From: a virus
IMG/VR virus record: IMGVR_UViG_3300047319_000838
Coordinates: 1 to 36,359 of that record
DNA: 36,359 nucleotides
Strand: one strand, 5' to 3'
Each line of letters opens with the position of its first letter. The first letter of the stretch is position 1. Shown here in pieces: positions 20,458 through 28,975 of the stretch. The notes beneath the pieces are model-generated. The model made no database searches, was not told the origin of the DNA, and saw only the letters and a list, made by a program, of their open reading frames with translations. Both the position numbers and the translations under genes were made by a program.

Positions 20458-20844
20458 CTATTCCTGTATTGCGTAGAATTCGATTGTTACATTAGGAGTT
20501 ACACCCGAAATAATATGGATAACATCTCCCGCTTGCACTACTCTTCCCCAAGGATTGTTGGCTGGAACCATTGCTGACGTTGTAGCTGCCAAAGTTCCAC
20601 CAACAGGCTTTGCAGCTGTTGCATTGATGCATGCAAATACGGTTGCATCAGTTGTAATAATAGCCATGAACTTATTATTTACGGTTGCACAAATATTACC
20701 CATAGCAGCAGTTAAAGGAACAGCTACTGTCGCTTCAGCATTAGCCGCTAAAGTTGTAGAAAATACATTTCCACAAAAATTTAACCCAAAACCATCCACG
20801 CCTTTGTGGAACTTATCCATATTGTATTCTGTAACTTTTGCCAT
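20458..20844 (-). CDS. 128-residue beta-rich virion-type protein
   Basis: Starts MAKVTEYNMDKFHKGVDGFG; strand-like hydrophobic blocks follow (ATVAVPLTAAMGNICATVNN, KFMAIITTDATVFACINA, GDVIHIISGVTPNVTIEFYA). AAGGAG precedes the ATG. It lies between two fibre genes and could be a fibre adaptor, head decoration or tip chaperone. No family can be named. Confidence 0.65.
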   Translation of the reverse strand: MAKVTEYNMDKFHKGVDGFGLNFCGNVFSTTLAANAEATVAVPLTAAMGNICATVNNKFMAIITTDATVFACINATAAKPVGGTLAATTSAMVPANNPWGRVVQAGDVIHIISGVTPNVTIEFYAIQE

Positions 20845-20861
20845 TTTTTAAACTCCTTTAT

Positions 20862-22967
20862 TTAAACACCAAGCCTTGCATCGGCGGTATAGTTAAAAAT
20901 TATTCCATCTCCCAAAGCAGAACCTACATTAGATGTTGCAGATACATTAAATTGCCTAGTAGTAGTTTGGTTAACGATTGTAGTGTTACAATCTGCCGTT
21001 ATTGTCTTATCCCACATTTCATTATTGTTATTAACCGGATTATATATAATAATTGCCGGAGGAGTTACTTTAGTTGTTATAAAAGTATGACTAGGCGCAT
21101 ATATAGTTGATGCTGCAACATTAGCTTGAGCAAATGAATTAACTCCAACCAAAATACCTGTAGCTGGAACGGTTCCCGGTTCAAAGGACATTTCATAGTA
21201 ATGCATACATCTTTGTTGGGCTATGCTTCCTGTTTCAGGAGCGGGTCTAGTTGGAACATTTCCTGGAACTAAAGAAATAGAATCTATATTTACAACATTG
21301 GCTGCCGTTAAGGATGCAGTGCCAACCACTATCGCAAAGAATGTCGCAGTATTGGTTGCTGCAATACCATTCAAATCCCAACCACTAAACCCATAGTTAT
21401 TGAAATTAGTGGTATTAGGGCTAGCCCCTATTGTAAATGTAGCATCTCCAAGACCACTTCTAGGAACTTCAGACCAGTTTCCATGGAATGTTGCCGGCTT
21501 TCCTGTTGCGTTTAAGGTAGCAACAATAGAGTTATTAGCGGCACAGCTAGGTAACGCAGCATCAGTTGTATACCAGAGCGAGATTTTAGCTTGAAGACCT
21601 GCGACTTGATTAGTAAATGCAGCTACATTAACAGAATTACGGTCATTCAAAATCATTCGAGCTACAGATTGCTCGAGATATTGAACTAAAGCAAACTGTG
21701 TCGTATTAGTTGCCGTTATGGTCAAGCATCCATTAGTTCCACGTGAAACCGCTGGTCCACTATTGGCAGTCTGGAATACGATTGTCTGGTCCCATACATA
21801 TCGAGATGTGTTAGCACCGGCAGCACTTGCAGCCAGAGTAGGGCCTAAGAATTGCGTAGGGTTTAAGGCAAAGTCCCATCCAACTAGATAGCTAGAGATA
21901 GGCTTATAGGCCAAATCTGGAACAATGATATCGATTAAATCGGATTGCTGGAATCTAACTGGTACTTGCTGATAAGGAACGTTTTGAATGTTCGTTTCAA
22001 TCCCTACAACCTGAATGCTTGTGATGCTAGATGGATTAACGGGAGATAAGACTACGTTAATATTCACATAACCATTAAGACCGGTATCCGTATTAGCAGC
22101 GGGCAACAGCTGTACAGTATTGGTATATTGTTGAGGACCGCCAGATAAATTGGTTCGGGATAAAAGTGTCTGTGGGTTTCCAGCGGTAGCTTGTGATGGC
22201 GCATAAGTAATAGTTGCTGTTGTATTGTTACCTAGCGTTATATTCGTTGCGACAAAGCCATTCGCCCCACCTGTTTTCGGACTCCAGATATCAGGCGTAT
22301 GATTTAAAGTCTGAGTAAGTGTAACTGCTGTAACATTGGATATGGGTGTAATATCCAGTGTGTAAGGAGGGTTAGTCGGCAATTGCGATGAGCCTGCTAC
22401 CGGCGTTTGAGCGACAGTTAAGGAACCCGCGGCACTAAAAGTTACTGACAAACTCCACTCTGGCGCAATAGGTGTAACCACTGTCCCGGCGCCCCCTGAT
22501 GATATCGTCAAGGGCGCGCCAGGCACAAAGGAAATAAACGCAAATTGAGGATTAGCGATTAAATTAGGTAGATATACACCAGATGCACCACCATTACCCT
22601 GCTCACCGAAATAGTTCGGCCAAGCTTCACGAGTAAACTGAGGTACGGCTAAGAAATTCTGAACAACCACATAATATTGTTCGAGCACTGCATCTGCAGC
22701 CGTTGAACTCCAGGGGAAGTAATACAACGCTACATTATCGCCATTATTATTCTGTATGGTTCCCAGAGCGCTTAGTACGATTGGATTAGGCAATGCCGTG
22801 TAGGTATAGTTTGGAGGCGAACCAGTAAGTTCGTAAATCGGTTTTAACGTATTGCGTGCAAGGTCTTGGTAAAAGTAAACGAAGCCTCCAGCAAGAGGGG
22901 CGCCAGTATCTTTGTCAACTAGTAAGGGCTCTAAATCACGAGAGACAACGTAGCGCGAATCAAGCAT
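20862..22967 (-). CDS. Tail spike/fibre protein, 701 residues
   Basis: Opens MLDSRYVVSRDLEPLLVDKD, TGAPLAGGFVYFYQDLARNT: an N-terminal domain found in podovirus spike or fibre proteins (GAPLAGGxVYFY... followed by NPIVLSALGTIQNNNGD). A long beta-rich body follows. The C-terminal third (GAANTSRYVWDQTIVFQTAN, RQFNVSATSNVGSALGDGII) has the look of a carbohydrate-binding or jelly-roll tip. GGAGT precedes the ATG. It heads the fibre group and probably attaches directly to the tail hub. No enzymatic motif is obvious. Confidence 0.75.
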   Translation of the reverse strand: MLDSRYVVSRDLEPLLVDKDTGAPLAGGFVYFYQDLARNTLKPIYELTGSPPNYTYTALPNPIVLSALGTIQNNNGDNVALYYFPWSSTAADAVLEQYYVVVQNFLAVPQFTREAWPNYFGEQGNGGASGVYLPNLIANPQFAFISFVPGAPLTISSGGAGTVVTPIAPEWSLSVTFSAAGSLTVAQTPVAGSSQLPTNPPYTLDITPISNVTAVTLTQTLNHTPDIWSPKTGGANGFVATNITLGNNTTATITYAPSQATAGNPQTLLSRTNLSGGPQQYTNTVQLLPAANTDTGLNGYVNINVVLSPVNPSSITSIQVVGIETNIQNVPYQQVPVRFQQSDLIDIIVPDLAYKPISSYLVGWDFALNPTQFLGPTLAASAAGANTSRYVWDQTIVFQTANSGPAVSRGTNGCLTITATNTTQFALVQYLEQSVARMILNDRNSVNVAAFTNQVAGLQAKISLWYTTDAALPSCAANNSIVATLNATGKPATFHGNWSEVPRSGLGDATFTIGASPNTTNFNNYGFSGWDLNGIAATNTATFFAIVVGTASLTAANVVNIDSISLVPGNVPTRPAPETGSIAQQRCMHYYEMSFEPGTVPATGILVGVNSFAQANVAASTIYAPSHTFITTKVTPPAIIIYNPVNNNNEMWDKTITADCNTTIVNQTTTRQFNVSATSNVGSALGDGIIFNYTADARLGV

Positions 22968-22990
22968 GGAGAGACTCCTTTAGAAATAGT

Positions 22991-23019
22991 TTGCAAAAGG
23001 TGACCAATGGTGATACTAT
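22991..23019 (+). promoter_or_regulatory. Candidate promoter for the antisense family genes at 23 kb
   Basis: TTGCAA (22991-22996), 17 bp, TACTAT (23014-23019), 41 bp before the ATG at 23060. The matches are 4 of 6 each. It provides a plus-strand start within the minus-strand late block. Confidence 0.45.
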
Positions 23020-23059
23020 GGTTGATAGATAATTCAATATTTTTAAAGGAGCACTGAAT

Positions 23060-23467
23060 ATGGTCAATACTGACATGATTAAGCGATACAATGAATTGCG
23101 AGCATCTGGCATATCAGATGAGCAAGCTTTAACAACAATAAGCACTTTAGAAACAATGATATCCGCTGTCGCTGATAAAATGGCAACAAAAGAAGAGCTA
23201 AGTCGTGTTAGGGAGGATATTAATCGGCTAGAAAAATCTTTAACTGATAAATTTAGCTCATTTGAAAAATCTTTAAATGATAAATTTAGTTCACAAGAAA
23301 AATATTTCGCTGATAAATTTATCTCATTTGAATCTTTGTTCACTAATAAACTTAACTCTTTAGAGTCTGTATTGTCGACAAAAGTTAATTTTATACTTTG
23401 GGTATTAGGTGCTTGTGCTTTATGTGTAATCGGAGCCTGCTTTAAACAATATTTTCCATGGGGGTAA
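23060..23467 (+). CDS. Coiled-coil/membrane-anchor family protein, member F (hendecad repeats)
   Basis: 135 residues. The head TDMIKRYNELRASGISDEQA matches members A-E. KMATKEELSRVREDINR follows, then five 11-residue repeats (LEKSLTDKFSS, FEKSLNDKFSS, QEKYFADKFIS, FESLFTNKLNS, LESVLSTKVNF), and a C-terminal membrane segment ILWVLGACALCVIGA. AGGAG lies 9 nt before the ATG. Hendecad coiled coils ending in a membrane anchor are typical of CCDC90/DUF1640-like proteins. It is transcribed opposite to the late genes around it, from its own candidate promoter, so it is likely made at another time. Confidence 0.8.
   Translation: MVNTDMIKRYNELRASGISDEQALTTISTLETMISAVADKMATKEELSRVREDINRLEKSLTDKFSSFEKSLNDKFSSQEKYFADKFISFESLFTNKLNSLESVLSTKVNFILWVLGACALCVIGACFKQYFPWG
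23228..23392 (+). repeat. Five tandem 33-bp imperfect repeats
   Basis: Each 33-bp unit encodes an 11-residue hendecad of member F. Units 1 and 2 are most alike (both run through AAATCTTTAA.TGATAAATTTAG), and the later ones have drifted. The stretch grew by tandem duplication, giving a coiled coil whose length can change in steps. Confidence 0.8.
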
Positions 23468-23473
23468 TATACT

Positions 23474-23668
23474 GTGACAAATTTTGACATATTTAAAAAA
23501 TACAGTGAGTTACGTGATTCTGGCATTCCAGATGAACAAGCTAGGGCATTCGTAAATTTTGTGTTGGAAATATTATATAGAGATATTACTAATATCAATG
23601 CTTCTTTTAATCGTGAAATAAATGTCATAAAAGAAGATATTAAGAGATTAGAAAAACTTTTAAAATAG
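23474..23668 (+). CDS. Coiled-coil family protein, member G
   Basis: 64 residues with a GTG start 6 bp after member F. The head TNFDIFKKYSELRDSGIPDE with QARAF matches the family, and a charged helix (INVIKEDIKRLEKLL) ends the protein. There is no membrane segment of its own. However, a 21-residue membrane peptide follows directly at 23680, so the anchor may have been split off by a frameshift or encoded separately. Confidence 0.7.
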   Translation: MTNFDIFKKYSELRDSGIPDEQARAFVNFVLEILYRDITNINASFNREINVIKEDIKRLEKLLK

Positions 23669-23679
23669 GAGTAGATACA

Positions 23680-23745
23680 ATGTTTTGGTGTATATTTTTG
23701 ATTATTCTTGGCGCATGGATATATGCAGTTGCTGATAATATGTGA
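23680..23745 (+). CDS. 21-residue membrane peptide
   Basis: Reads MFWCIFLIILGAWIYAVADN then M and stop. AGGAG lies 9 nt before the ATG. Nearly the whole peptide is one membrane helix. It follows member G by 11 bp and ends 7 bp before the convergent ejection-protein gene. It might replace the missing anchor of member G. Confidence 0.5.
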   Translation: MFWCIFLIILGAWIYAVADNM

Positions 23746-23752
23746 GAATATA

Positions 23753-25159
23753 TTAATCATGATTACCACCAAAGAAATGATTATATCCCAATGCGCCGCC
23801 CAAAGCTGTTCCTGCAATTCCAGTGCCTATTCCCAATCCTTTTCCAAATGTTGGTATATATTTCCTGGTTTCCAATGCGGGATGTTCTCTTCTACCAACT
23901 CTATGCATAAACTTTTCTTCATTGCCTAATGCATATAGGAAAGCTGGGTCTCCCATTTCATTTCGCCTATAAGCTGCAATTGTAGGGCTTGTATTATAAG
24001 GTACAACATCTCGTCTATATCCATTATTTAATGCTCTGTATCTTTGTGTAAATTCTGGTGATACCTCATTAAAAGCATCAGTTAAAGACCTAGAAACATG
24101 ACGTCTAGCATTTCTTAAGTCTCTTAAATTTCTCTTTTCAAGACTTGATAATCTTTGGGTTGCTGAACTTTTATATATATCATGAATCTCATTTCCTAAG
24201 TCACTTCTTAATCTACTAGCAACTTCAGGGGTGGGATTAGCTTGAAACTCTCTTAATACATGAGCCAAATCACCCGGATTTCTTTGTCTCAAACGATTAT
24301 AGTTAATATTTCTTGGGGGAGTAACAAAACCACCTCCAGCTTGAGCAAAATCTTGATAAAATTCAGGGAAAAGTTGATTTCTATATAGGTTACTATTAGC
24401 ATGACCCGTAGCATTTACAGTGTGAGCAAGATGTTGCGGGCGCAGTGCTTGAGTGGTATTTCTAATACCTCTCCCACCTGCCATAGTTGTATTATATAAA
24501 GCATTTCCTAATGGTGTTGCAAGTCCCGCAAGAAAACCTGTTGCAGCATTAGATGCTCTAGAGTCTCCAGGGTTAACATATTGTGATGCCCCACTAATAC
24601 CTCCTAATGATGCGCTTCCTGCCAATGTAGATAAATTTCTTCCCATAGGTAACAATCCAGTTCCACCGGCTGCGAATCCTGGTATTGTTTTAGCCACTTC
24701 GCCACCAGCATACCCACCCATTGCACTTAATGGATTTAGCTCTTTTTCGGCCTTATAATCAGCTTCCCTTCTATTAGCCACACTTCTAGAAGCTTCAGAA
24801 ATAGGCATGCCTTCATATTGTGGCTTAAGATTCTCTGGTAAATATTTTTTTAACATTGGTCTTAAAAAATTTGCTATTGGGTCTAAGTATTTACTTGAAA
24901 ATTCACTCTCAGCAAAAGGCTGAATAATTCCATGAGAAGTATTTGCAAATGATGTATTTCCACCGGTAACGCCAGACATAAGCTCGCTTACCAAAGCTTC
25001 TTGTGGGGTTAACTGTGCTTGTGCATCCCAAATCTGTTGTTGTCTAGATAGTTGTTTTTTAGGAAGAACAATTCCACGTTCAGCAAATAAATCACGAGTA
25101 GGAGACCCCGATTTTTTAGGTATAACAATTCCTCTTTCTGCGAACAAGTCTCTTGCCAT
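23753..25159 (-). CDS. Ejection-type virion protein, 468 residues, with duplicated N-terminal motif
   Basis: The position after two other ejection-type genes and the composition fit a DNA-ejection protein of the P22 gp16/gp20 class. The N-terminus has two copies of RDLFAERGIV(I/L)PKK (about 3-16 and 22-35). Residues about 145-230 are glycine/alanine-rich and partly hydrophobic (GGYAGGEVAKTIPGFAAGGT, ATGFLAGLATPLGNALY), as in proteins that insert into the host envelope. A charged helical part follows, then a C-terminal hydrophobic GKGLGIGTGIAGTALGGALG. No lytic motif is visible. It would help carry DNA through the envelope, by analogy. Confidence 0.65.
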   Translation of the reverse strand: MARDLFAERGIVIPKKSGSPTRDLFAERGIVLPKKQLSRQQQIWDAQAQLTPQEALVSELMSGVTGGNTSFANTSHGIIQPFAESEFSSKYLDPIANFLRPMLKKYLPENLKPQYEGMPISEASRSVANRREADYKAEKELNPLSAMGGYAGGEVAKTIPGFAAGGTGLLPMGRNLSTLAGSASLGGISGASQYVNPGDSRASNAATGFLAGLATPLGNALYNTTMAGGRGIRNTTQALRPQHLAHTVNATGHANSNLYRNQLFPEFYQDFAQAGGGFVTPPRNINYNRLRQRNPGDLAHVLREFQANPTPEVASRLRSDLGNEIHDIYKSSATQRLSSLEKRNLRDLRNARRHVSRSLTDAFNEVSPEFTQRYRALNNGYRRDVVPYNTSPTIAAYRRNEMGDPAFLYALGNEEKFMHRVGRREHPALETRKYIPTFGKGLGIGTGIAGTALGGALGYNHFFGGNHD

Positions 25160-25161
25160 AA

Positions 25162-26289
25162 TTATTTCCCTAACTTTTGCCTTACTTCTTGTGGAGTCAT
25201 ACCATATTCTCTAGCTGTATTTAATATGTCTTCTTCGCTATATTGTTCAGAATTCAATGGATGACCATTCGATGATCCAGATTTATTAATCGGCTGTTCA
25301 TTTTGTTGGCCTTTACTTAAAATTTCTCCAAATACTTCAGGGTCAAAGGGAACATAATAATTATCTTGAAGACCTAGTTTAGTCGCATCCTTTTGGGCTC
25401 GACCTTTTTTCTCATCAAATAGATGCCTCATATTTTCTATGACATATTGATTTGCCTCAAAAGTTAATCCCGAAGACGCCTTACTTTGTTCAATTAATCT
25501 TTGCCTAGTGTCAGTAAACGATCTACCACCAAATGTCATTGCCCCTTTTTGAACAAGTTCAGATGTTATTTTACGGAATTTTTCTAGAGCCGCTCTTTCT
25601 TTTTTGTCAGTAAATAACTTTTTAACAGATGCGAACATGCTTTCGTTTGGAGACTCCATAATCTTAGAAAAAGACTCGGAAAGATTTGGATATTCTCTGG
25701 TTAATTTGTCCAAATCATCAAGTAGCCTTGAGCCTTCAATCATGTTTTGAGCCTTGGGTATATCAGCCCTCATTTCGGCTTTAGTTTTATTTATTTCACC
25801 GGATGGCTGCCCTTTTAATGAATAACTTCCTGGTATTTCAGATAGCACTGGATGTTTGTCAGCAAATTCACCATATGTATTTTTATAGCCTTTAAGTGCC
25901 GATAATGCAAATTGAGCTTCAAAAGAATCTTTACCATATTTTTTAACGGCATCTTGATATTCATTCATATGCTTTTTTGCTTCAGTTGGCGAAAACTGCC
26001 TAGCGGCATGCTCTGGGGAGGCCTGAGCCTCATGATGAAGTGCCTGGGCATGCTTGAGCTCTAAGTCTTTTAATATCTGCTGTTCTTTATACTGAGCCTC
26101 TAATTGGTCCATAAAAGACTTCGACTGTGCTTGCGCATATTTCTGGGCTTCATTTCGGGGAGCATATTGAGCTTCAGCGCCCAGAATATCGTTCATATGT
26201 TCAGAGCGTTGTATTCCTTGTGACCTTTCAAAGTATGATGGCTCTTGTTGATTTATCTGAGATGGAAATTGTATGCCTTGAAAAGCCAT
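25162..26289 (-). CDS. Ejection-type coiled-coil virion protein, 375 residues
   Basis: Starts MAFQGIQFPSQINQQEPSYF. A glutamine- and alanine-rich helical stretch (KQYxxQILKDLELKHAQALH) and charged coiled coils fill the middle. The end (SEEDILNTAREYGMTPQEVR, QKLGK) is a small helical domain resembling a structure-recognition motif. The ATG overlaps the preceding stop as TAATG. It lies between two glycine-rich ejection-type proteins. No enzymatic motif. It is probably packaged and ejected with the DNA. Confidence 0.6.
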   Translation of the reverse strand: MAFQGIQFPSQINQQEPSYFERSQGIQRSEHMNDILGAEAQYAPRNEAQKYAQAQSKSFMDQLEAQYKEQQILKDLELKHAQALHHEAQASPEHAARQFSPTEAKKHMNEYQDAVKKYGKDSFEAQFALSALKGYKNTYGEFADKHPVLSEIPGSYSLKGQPSGEINKTKAEMRADIPKAQNMIEGSRLLDDLDKLTREYPNLSESFSKIMESPNESMFASVKKLFTDKKERAALEKFRKITSELVQKGAMTFGGRSFTDTRQRLIEQSKASSGLTFEANQYVIENMRHLFDEKKGRAQKDATKLGLQDNYYVPFDPEVFGEILSKGQQNEQPINKSGSSNGHPLNSEQYSEEDILNTAREYGMTPQEVRQKLGK

Positions 26290-27158
26290 TAGAAGTAACT
26301 CCCATTACCGCTGCCATAGCCACCACCAGTAGGAGGTGTAAAGCCTCGACTAGCGCCACCCCATCCACCATAGTTTCCGCCGCCTTGACCCATCATTGCG
26401 GGGCCAAACATATTCATAGAGCCTTGGAGCCTATTACCAAGACCTTCCCATCCTCGTATATTATTCTGAGCATCTTCACGACGTCTCATAGCGCCTTGAT
26501 ATTCATTGCTGGCTCTAGTTCCGGCAAGATTAGCCAGACTATTCGATAATTCCGTAGAGGCGTTATAACCTCGACCCATATGTCCTTCTTCACCGGATAA
26601 TGCAGCCTGAAGGGCTCTTTCACGACCAGCCAGTCTACCTTCCTTACCTAATAATCCTGCCTGAGTAATTCCTAGCGCATTCTGTAGATATTGCTGCATG
26701 TCACTGCCAAGTAATCCCTGAACCGTTTCTGCTTGTTGTTGTTGGTTAAAAGGAGTTCCTGCAAATCCTCCTGCTGATGCTGAATTTCTCATTGCATCTA
26801 GCATTTGCTGCTGTTTAAATCTATAGCCAACCGATGGGTTATATCTTTCCATCAGTGAGTTCATAAAATCTGTAGGATTATGAGCCATTCGTTCATATTG
26901 ATTGGGTAAAGCGTTCGGGTCTATTCCCGGACTGTCGTATAGATTGTTGTATTGTTGATTTAAATTTTGACTTCGACCATAGGCTTCGTTACCGCGCTGA
27001 ATGAAAGGGTCGTAGTATGGTCTAACTGCACCGGGAACAGCTGCTAGTTGAGCTTCAGCCGCTCTAGAAGGATTATTTCTGCTGCTTCTATTTGCGCGAT
27101 TGCTGGCTACCTGGCTACCGACTCCTAGAGCTAACTGTGCTAATGAACCAAATGGCAT
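26289..27158 (-). CDS. Ejection-type virion protein with glycine-rich tail, 289 residues
   Basis: Starts MPFGSLAQLALGVGSQVASN, then N/Q/R-rich helices (QQYNNLYDSPGIDPNALPNQ, QQQQAETVQGLLGSDMQQYL). A series of alanine/glycine-rich helices with GKEGRLAGRERALQAALSGE follows, and the tail is very glycine-rich (GQGGGNYGGWGGASRG, TGGGYGSGNGSYF). Composition and position just after the tail genes match P22 gp7-type DNA transfer proteins. Unordered in solution, it probably refolds in the envelope. Confidence 0.62.
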   Translation of the reverse strand: MPFGSLAQLALGVGSQVASNRANRSSRNNPSRAAEAQLAAVPGAVRPYYDPFIQRGNEAYGRSQNLNQQYNNLYDSPGIDPNALPNQYERMAHNPTDFMNSLMERYNPSVGYRFKQQQMLDAMRNSASAGGFAGTPFNQQQQAETVQGLLGSDMQQYLQNALGITQAGLLGKEGRLAGRERALQAALSGEEGHMGRGYNASTELSNSLANLAGTRASNEYQGAMRRREDAQNNIRGWEGLGNRLQGSMNMFGPAMMGQGGGNYGGWGGASRGFTPPTGGGYGSGNGSYF

Positions 27159-27168
27159 TTAAATCTCC

Positions 27169-27414
27169 CTACACACTTGTAATAGTTTCTACGACTCCGG
27201 GCGCCGTACAAACTTGCATCTTCGCTATAGTTATATTAAACCAAAAAGCGCCAGTTGGAAAACTTGCAGTTAACGTTGCGACTTGTGCATTCGTTAATCC
27301 TTGTGGCAGCCACCAATTATCGTTTAAAAATTCTCTCAAAGTTTCGTTGAGCTCGATTTTATAGTTTTCTTGGTCAGCATCTTGAATGTATGTTGGTAAT
27401 GTTAGATTTGTCAT
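27169..27414 (-). CDS. 81-residue conserved tail-region protein
   Basis: The ATG at 27414 overlaps the preceding stop as ATGA, so the longer frame to 27435 is rejected. It reads MTNLTLPTYIQDADQENYKI and contains FPTGAFWFNITIAKMQVCTA and VVETITSV. The PTG.FWFN....K.QV..A..VVETITS pattern is familiar from small proteins next to P22 gp10-like genes in other podoviruses. It may cap or complete the tail; function unproven. Confidence 0.68.
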   Translation of the reverse strand: MTNLTLPTYIQDADQENYKIELNETLREFLNDNWWLPQGLTNAQVATLTASFPTGAFWFNITIAKMQVCTAPGVVETITSV

Positions 27415-28928
27415 GAGTAAACATCCAATACACAACTGTTAACAATCACAGAATTTGTAGACCAGAATCTGAACTTAAATGTTAAAGAATTCGACTGACC
27501 CATCTTTTCCCATGTTAATTGATTACGCCTATATCCAATTGGGTTTAAATTTCTTCCAACATAATTACTCCAAGTTATCCCCTCATCTTGAGATATTGCT
27601 AAATCAACTCTAGGTATATATGCAGGAGGGGGAGATGGAGCGCTACTTACCGGTTCAGGTAACCCTACATAATTCGGGTCATTTCCCTGGTCAATCATTA
27701 AGACCAGCGAATTAGCAATAAAACGACTAGTATCAGGAAGCCTAACCGTATTAGTAACTCTTGTTCGTGGTATGACATAATTTAACAGTGGGTCCACAGC
27801 ACCTATACTTTCATTATAGGTTGTAAAATTAGTATTGCTCTCGTATATTGAACCATTATTTAACGATACAAAATATGTCTTCTTATTAAAGTAAACATAG
27901 TTTCTTGCTGGATGATAGTTTTCATAATGGTCAGTTAAATCGAAAAATTTCTGTGTAGTAAAGTCATAAGTTAAAGTTAGATTATCTAGCGGATTATAAA
28001 ATGTGAGCTGATAAAATAAATGACCTTCAGACCTTACAAACATTGCTGTTGACTGTGCCGGAAAGTTGATGTTGCTTAAAACGTGGTCTATGCCATCAGT
28101 AGAAATTGGCTGATATCCTTGACCCGTATAAACCAGAATGATAGGCGCATTATTTTCGTTTGATGCAAGCCATGCCACATACTTATCTGATGTTGCAATG
28201 GTCCTTATAGATACACAACCATAATCGATATTGATTGTATTGTTTCGTCTATAGTTCTGTAATCCACCAACATTGGTAAATACTTCGCAAACAGATGTTC
28301 CAAAAACCAACACATTAGCGGCCTGACCGGGGAGCCTTACTATGGCAATAGGATAGTCTGGCTTTGTCTGCAAAGCAAACGTATTAGACGCTGATGTAGA
28401 AATCGTAGTAGGTGTGGAAAAAGAGTAAGCGTACCAAGAAGCGCCTATCCCTGTGTTAATTCCATTTCCAAATAAGAAGAAAGTATTGTGATATACAACA
28501 TAGTTCGGAACAAGGGGTGTCGTTACCTGAACTGTAAGATTTGGAAAACCCAAAGAATAATTGTATATGTAAGCATTAACGCCGTCGACAATGCATATCT
28601 GAGCATTTAGGTTCTCATCTATAAAGACTTCACCGTTAGCGGTAGCAATATTTCCTATGAAAGTTGTACCAAGTACAGTACTAATGCTGTAGACGCTAGC
28701 ATTCACAACAACAAGCATGAAACCGCCACGAATAGAGTTGAATATCCCTCGACCTTCGCCCGTTGGGAATATCTCTAGTATCCTCTGGTATCCTGCAGTA
28801 TTGATTAACCATTCGTCACTTATATAGAGATTATAAGTACGCTCGATTGAAATTTTCGGGAAGCGACCGAAAATACTGCTGCCTGATACAGCAATGGGGA
28901 CTTGCGACGACCCGGGAGTTTCTCTCAT
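27411..28928 (-). CDS. Tail hub / DNA stabilisation protein, P22 gp10-like
   Basis: 505 residues. The start MRETPGSSQVPIAVSGSSIF, GRFPKISIERTYNLYISDE fits P22 gp10-type proteins, which join the portal-gp4 channel and hold packaged DNA (P22 gp10 is about 470 residues). The body is beta-rich with repeated strand-loop units (YVVYHNTFFLFGNG, YVYFNKKTYFVSLNNGSIYE). The C-terminal part (DLAISQDEGITWSNYVGRNL then KFRFWSTNS) looks like a sandwich domain. It is downstream of the gp4-like gene, as in P22. Its ribosome site is weak. Confidence 0.82.
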   Translation of the reverse strand: MRETPGSSQVPIAVSGSSIFGRFPKISIERTYNLYISDEWLINTAGYQRILEIFPTGEGRGIFNSIRGGFMLVVVNASVYSISTVLGTTFIGNIATANGEVFIDENLNAQICIVDGVNAYIYNYSLGFPNLTVQVTTPLVPNYVVYHNTFFLFGNGINTGIGASWYAYSFSTPTTISTSASNTFALQTKPDYPIAIVRLPGQAANVLVFGTSVCEVFTNVGGLQNYRRNNTINIDYGCVSIRTIATSDKYVAWLASNENNAPIILVYTGQGYQPISTDGIDHVLSNINFPAQSTAMFVRSEGHLFYQLTFYNPLDNLTLTYDFTTQKFFDLTDHYENYHPARNYVYFNKKTYFVSLNNGSIYESNTNFTTYNESIGAVDPLLNYVIPRTRVTNTVRLPDTSRFIANSLVLMIDQGNDPNYVGLPEPVSSAPSPPPAYIPRVDLAISQDEGITWSNYVGRNLNPIGYRRNQLTWEKMGQSNSLTFKFRFWSTNSVIVNSCVLDVYS

Positions 28929-28975
28929 TGTTTTGCTGCTTCTCTATACACTATTTTACCTTCAAAATAACTAAG

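Noticed and set aside
22960-23817. 285-codon minus-strand ORF opposite members F and G
   Set aside because: It is the antisense shadow of the plus-strand hendecad repeats; it has no ribosome site at its start, and the plus-strand genes have clear Shine-Dalgarno sites and family homology.
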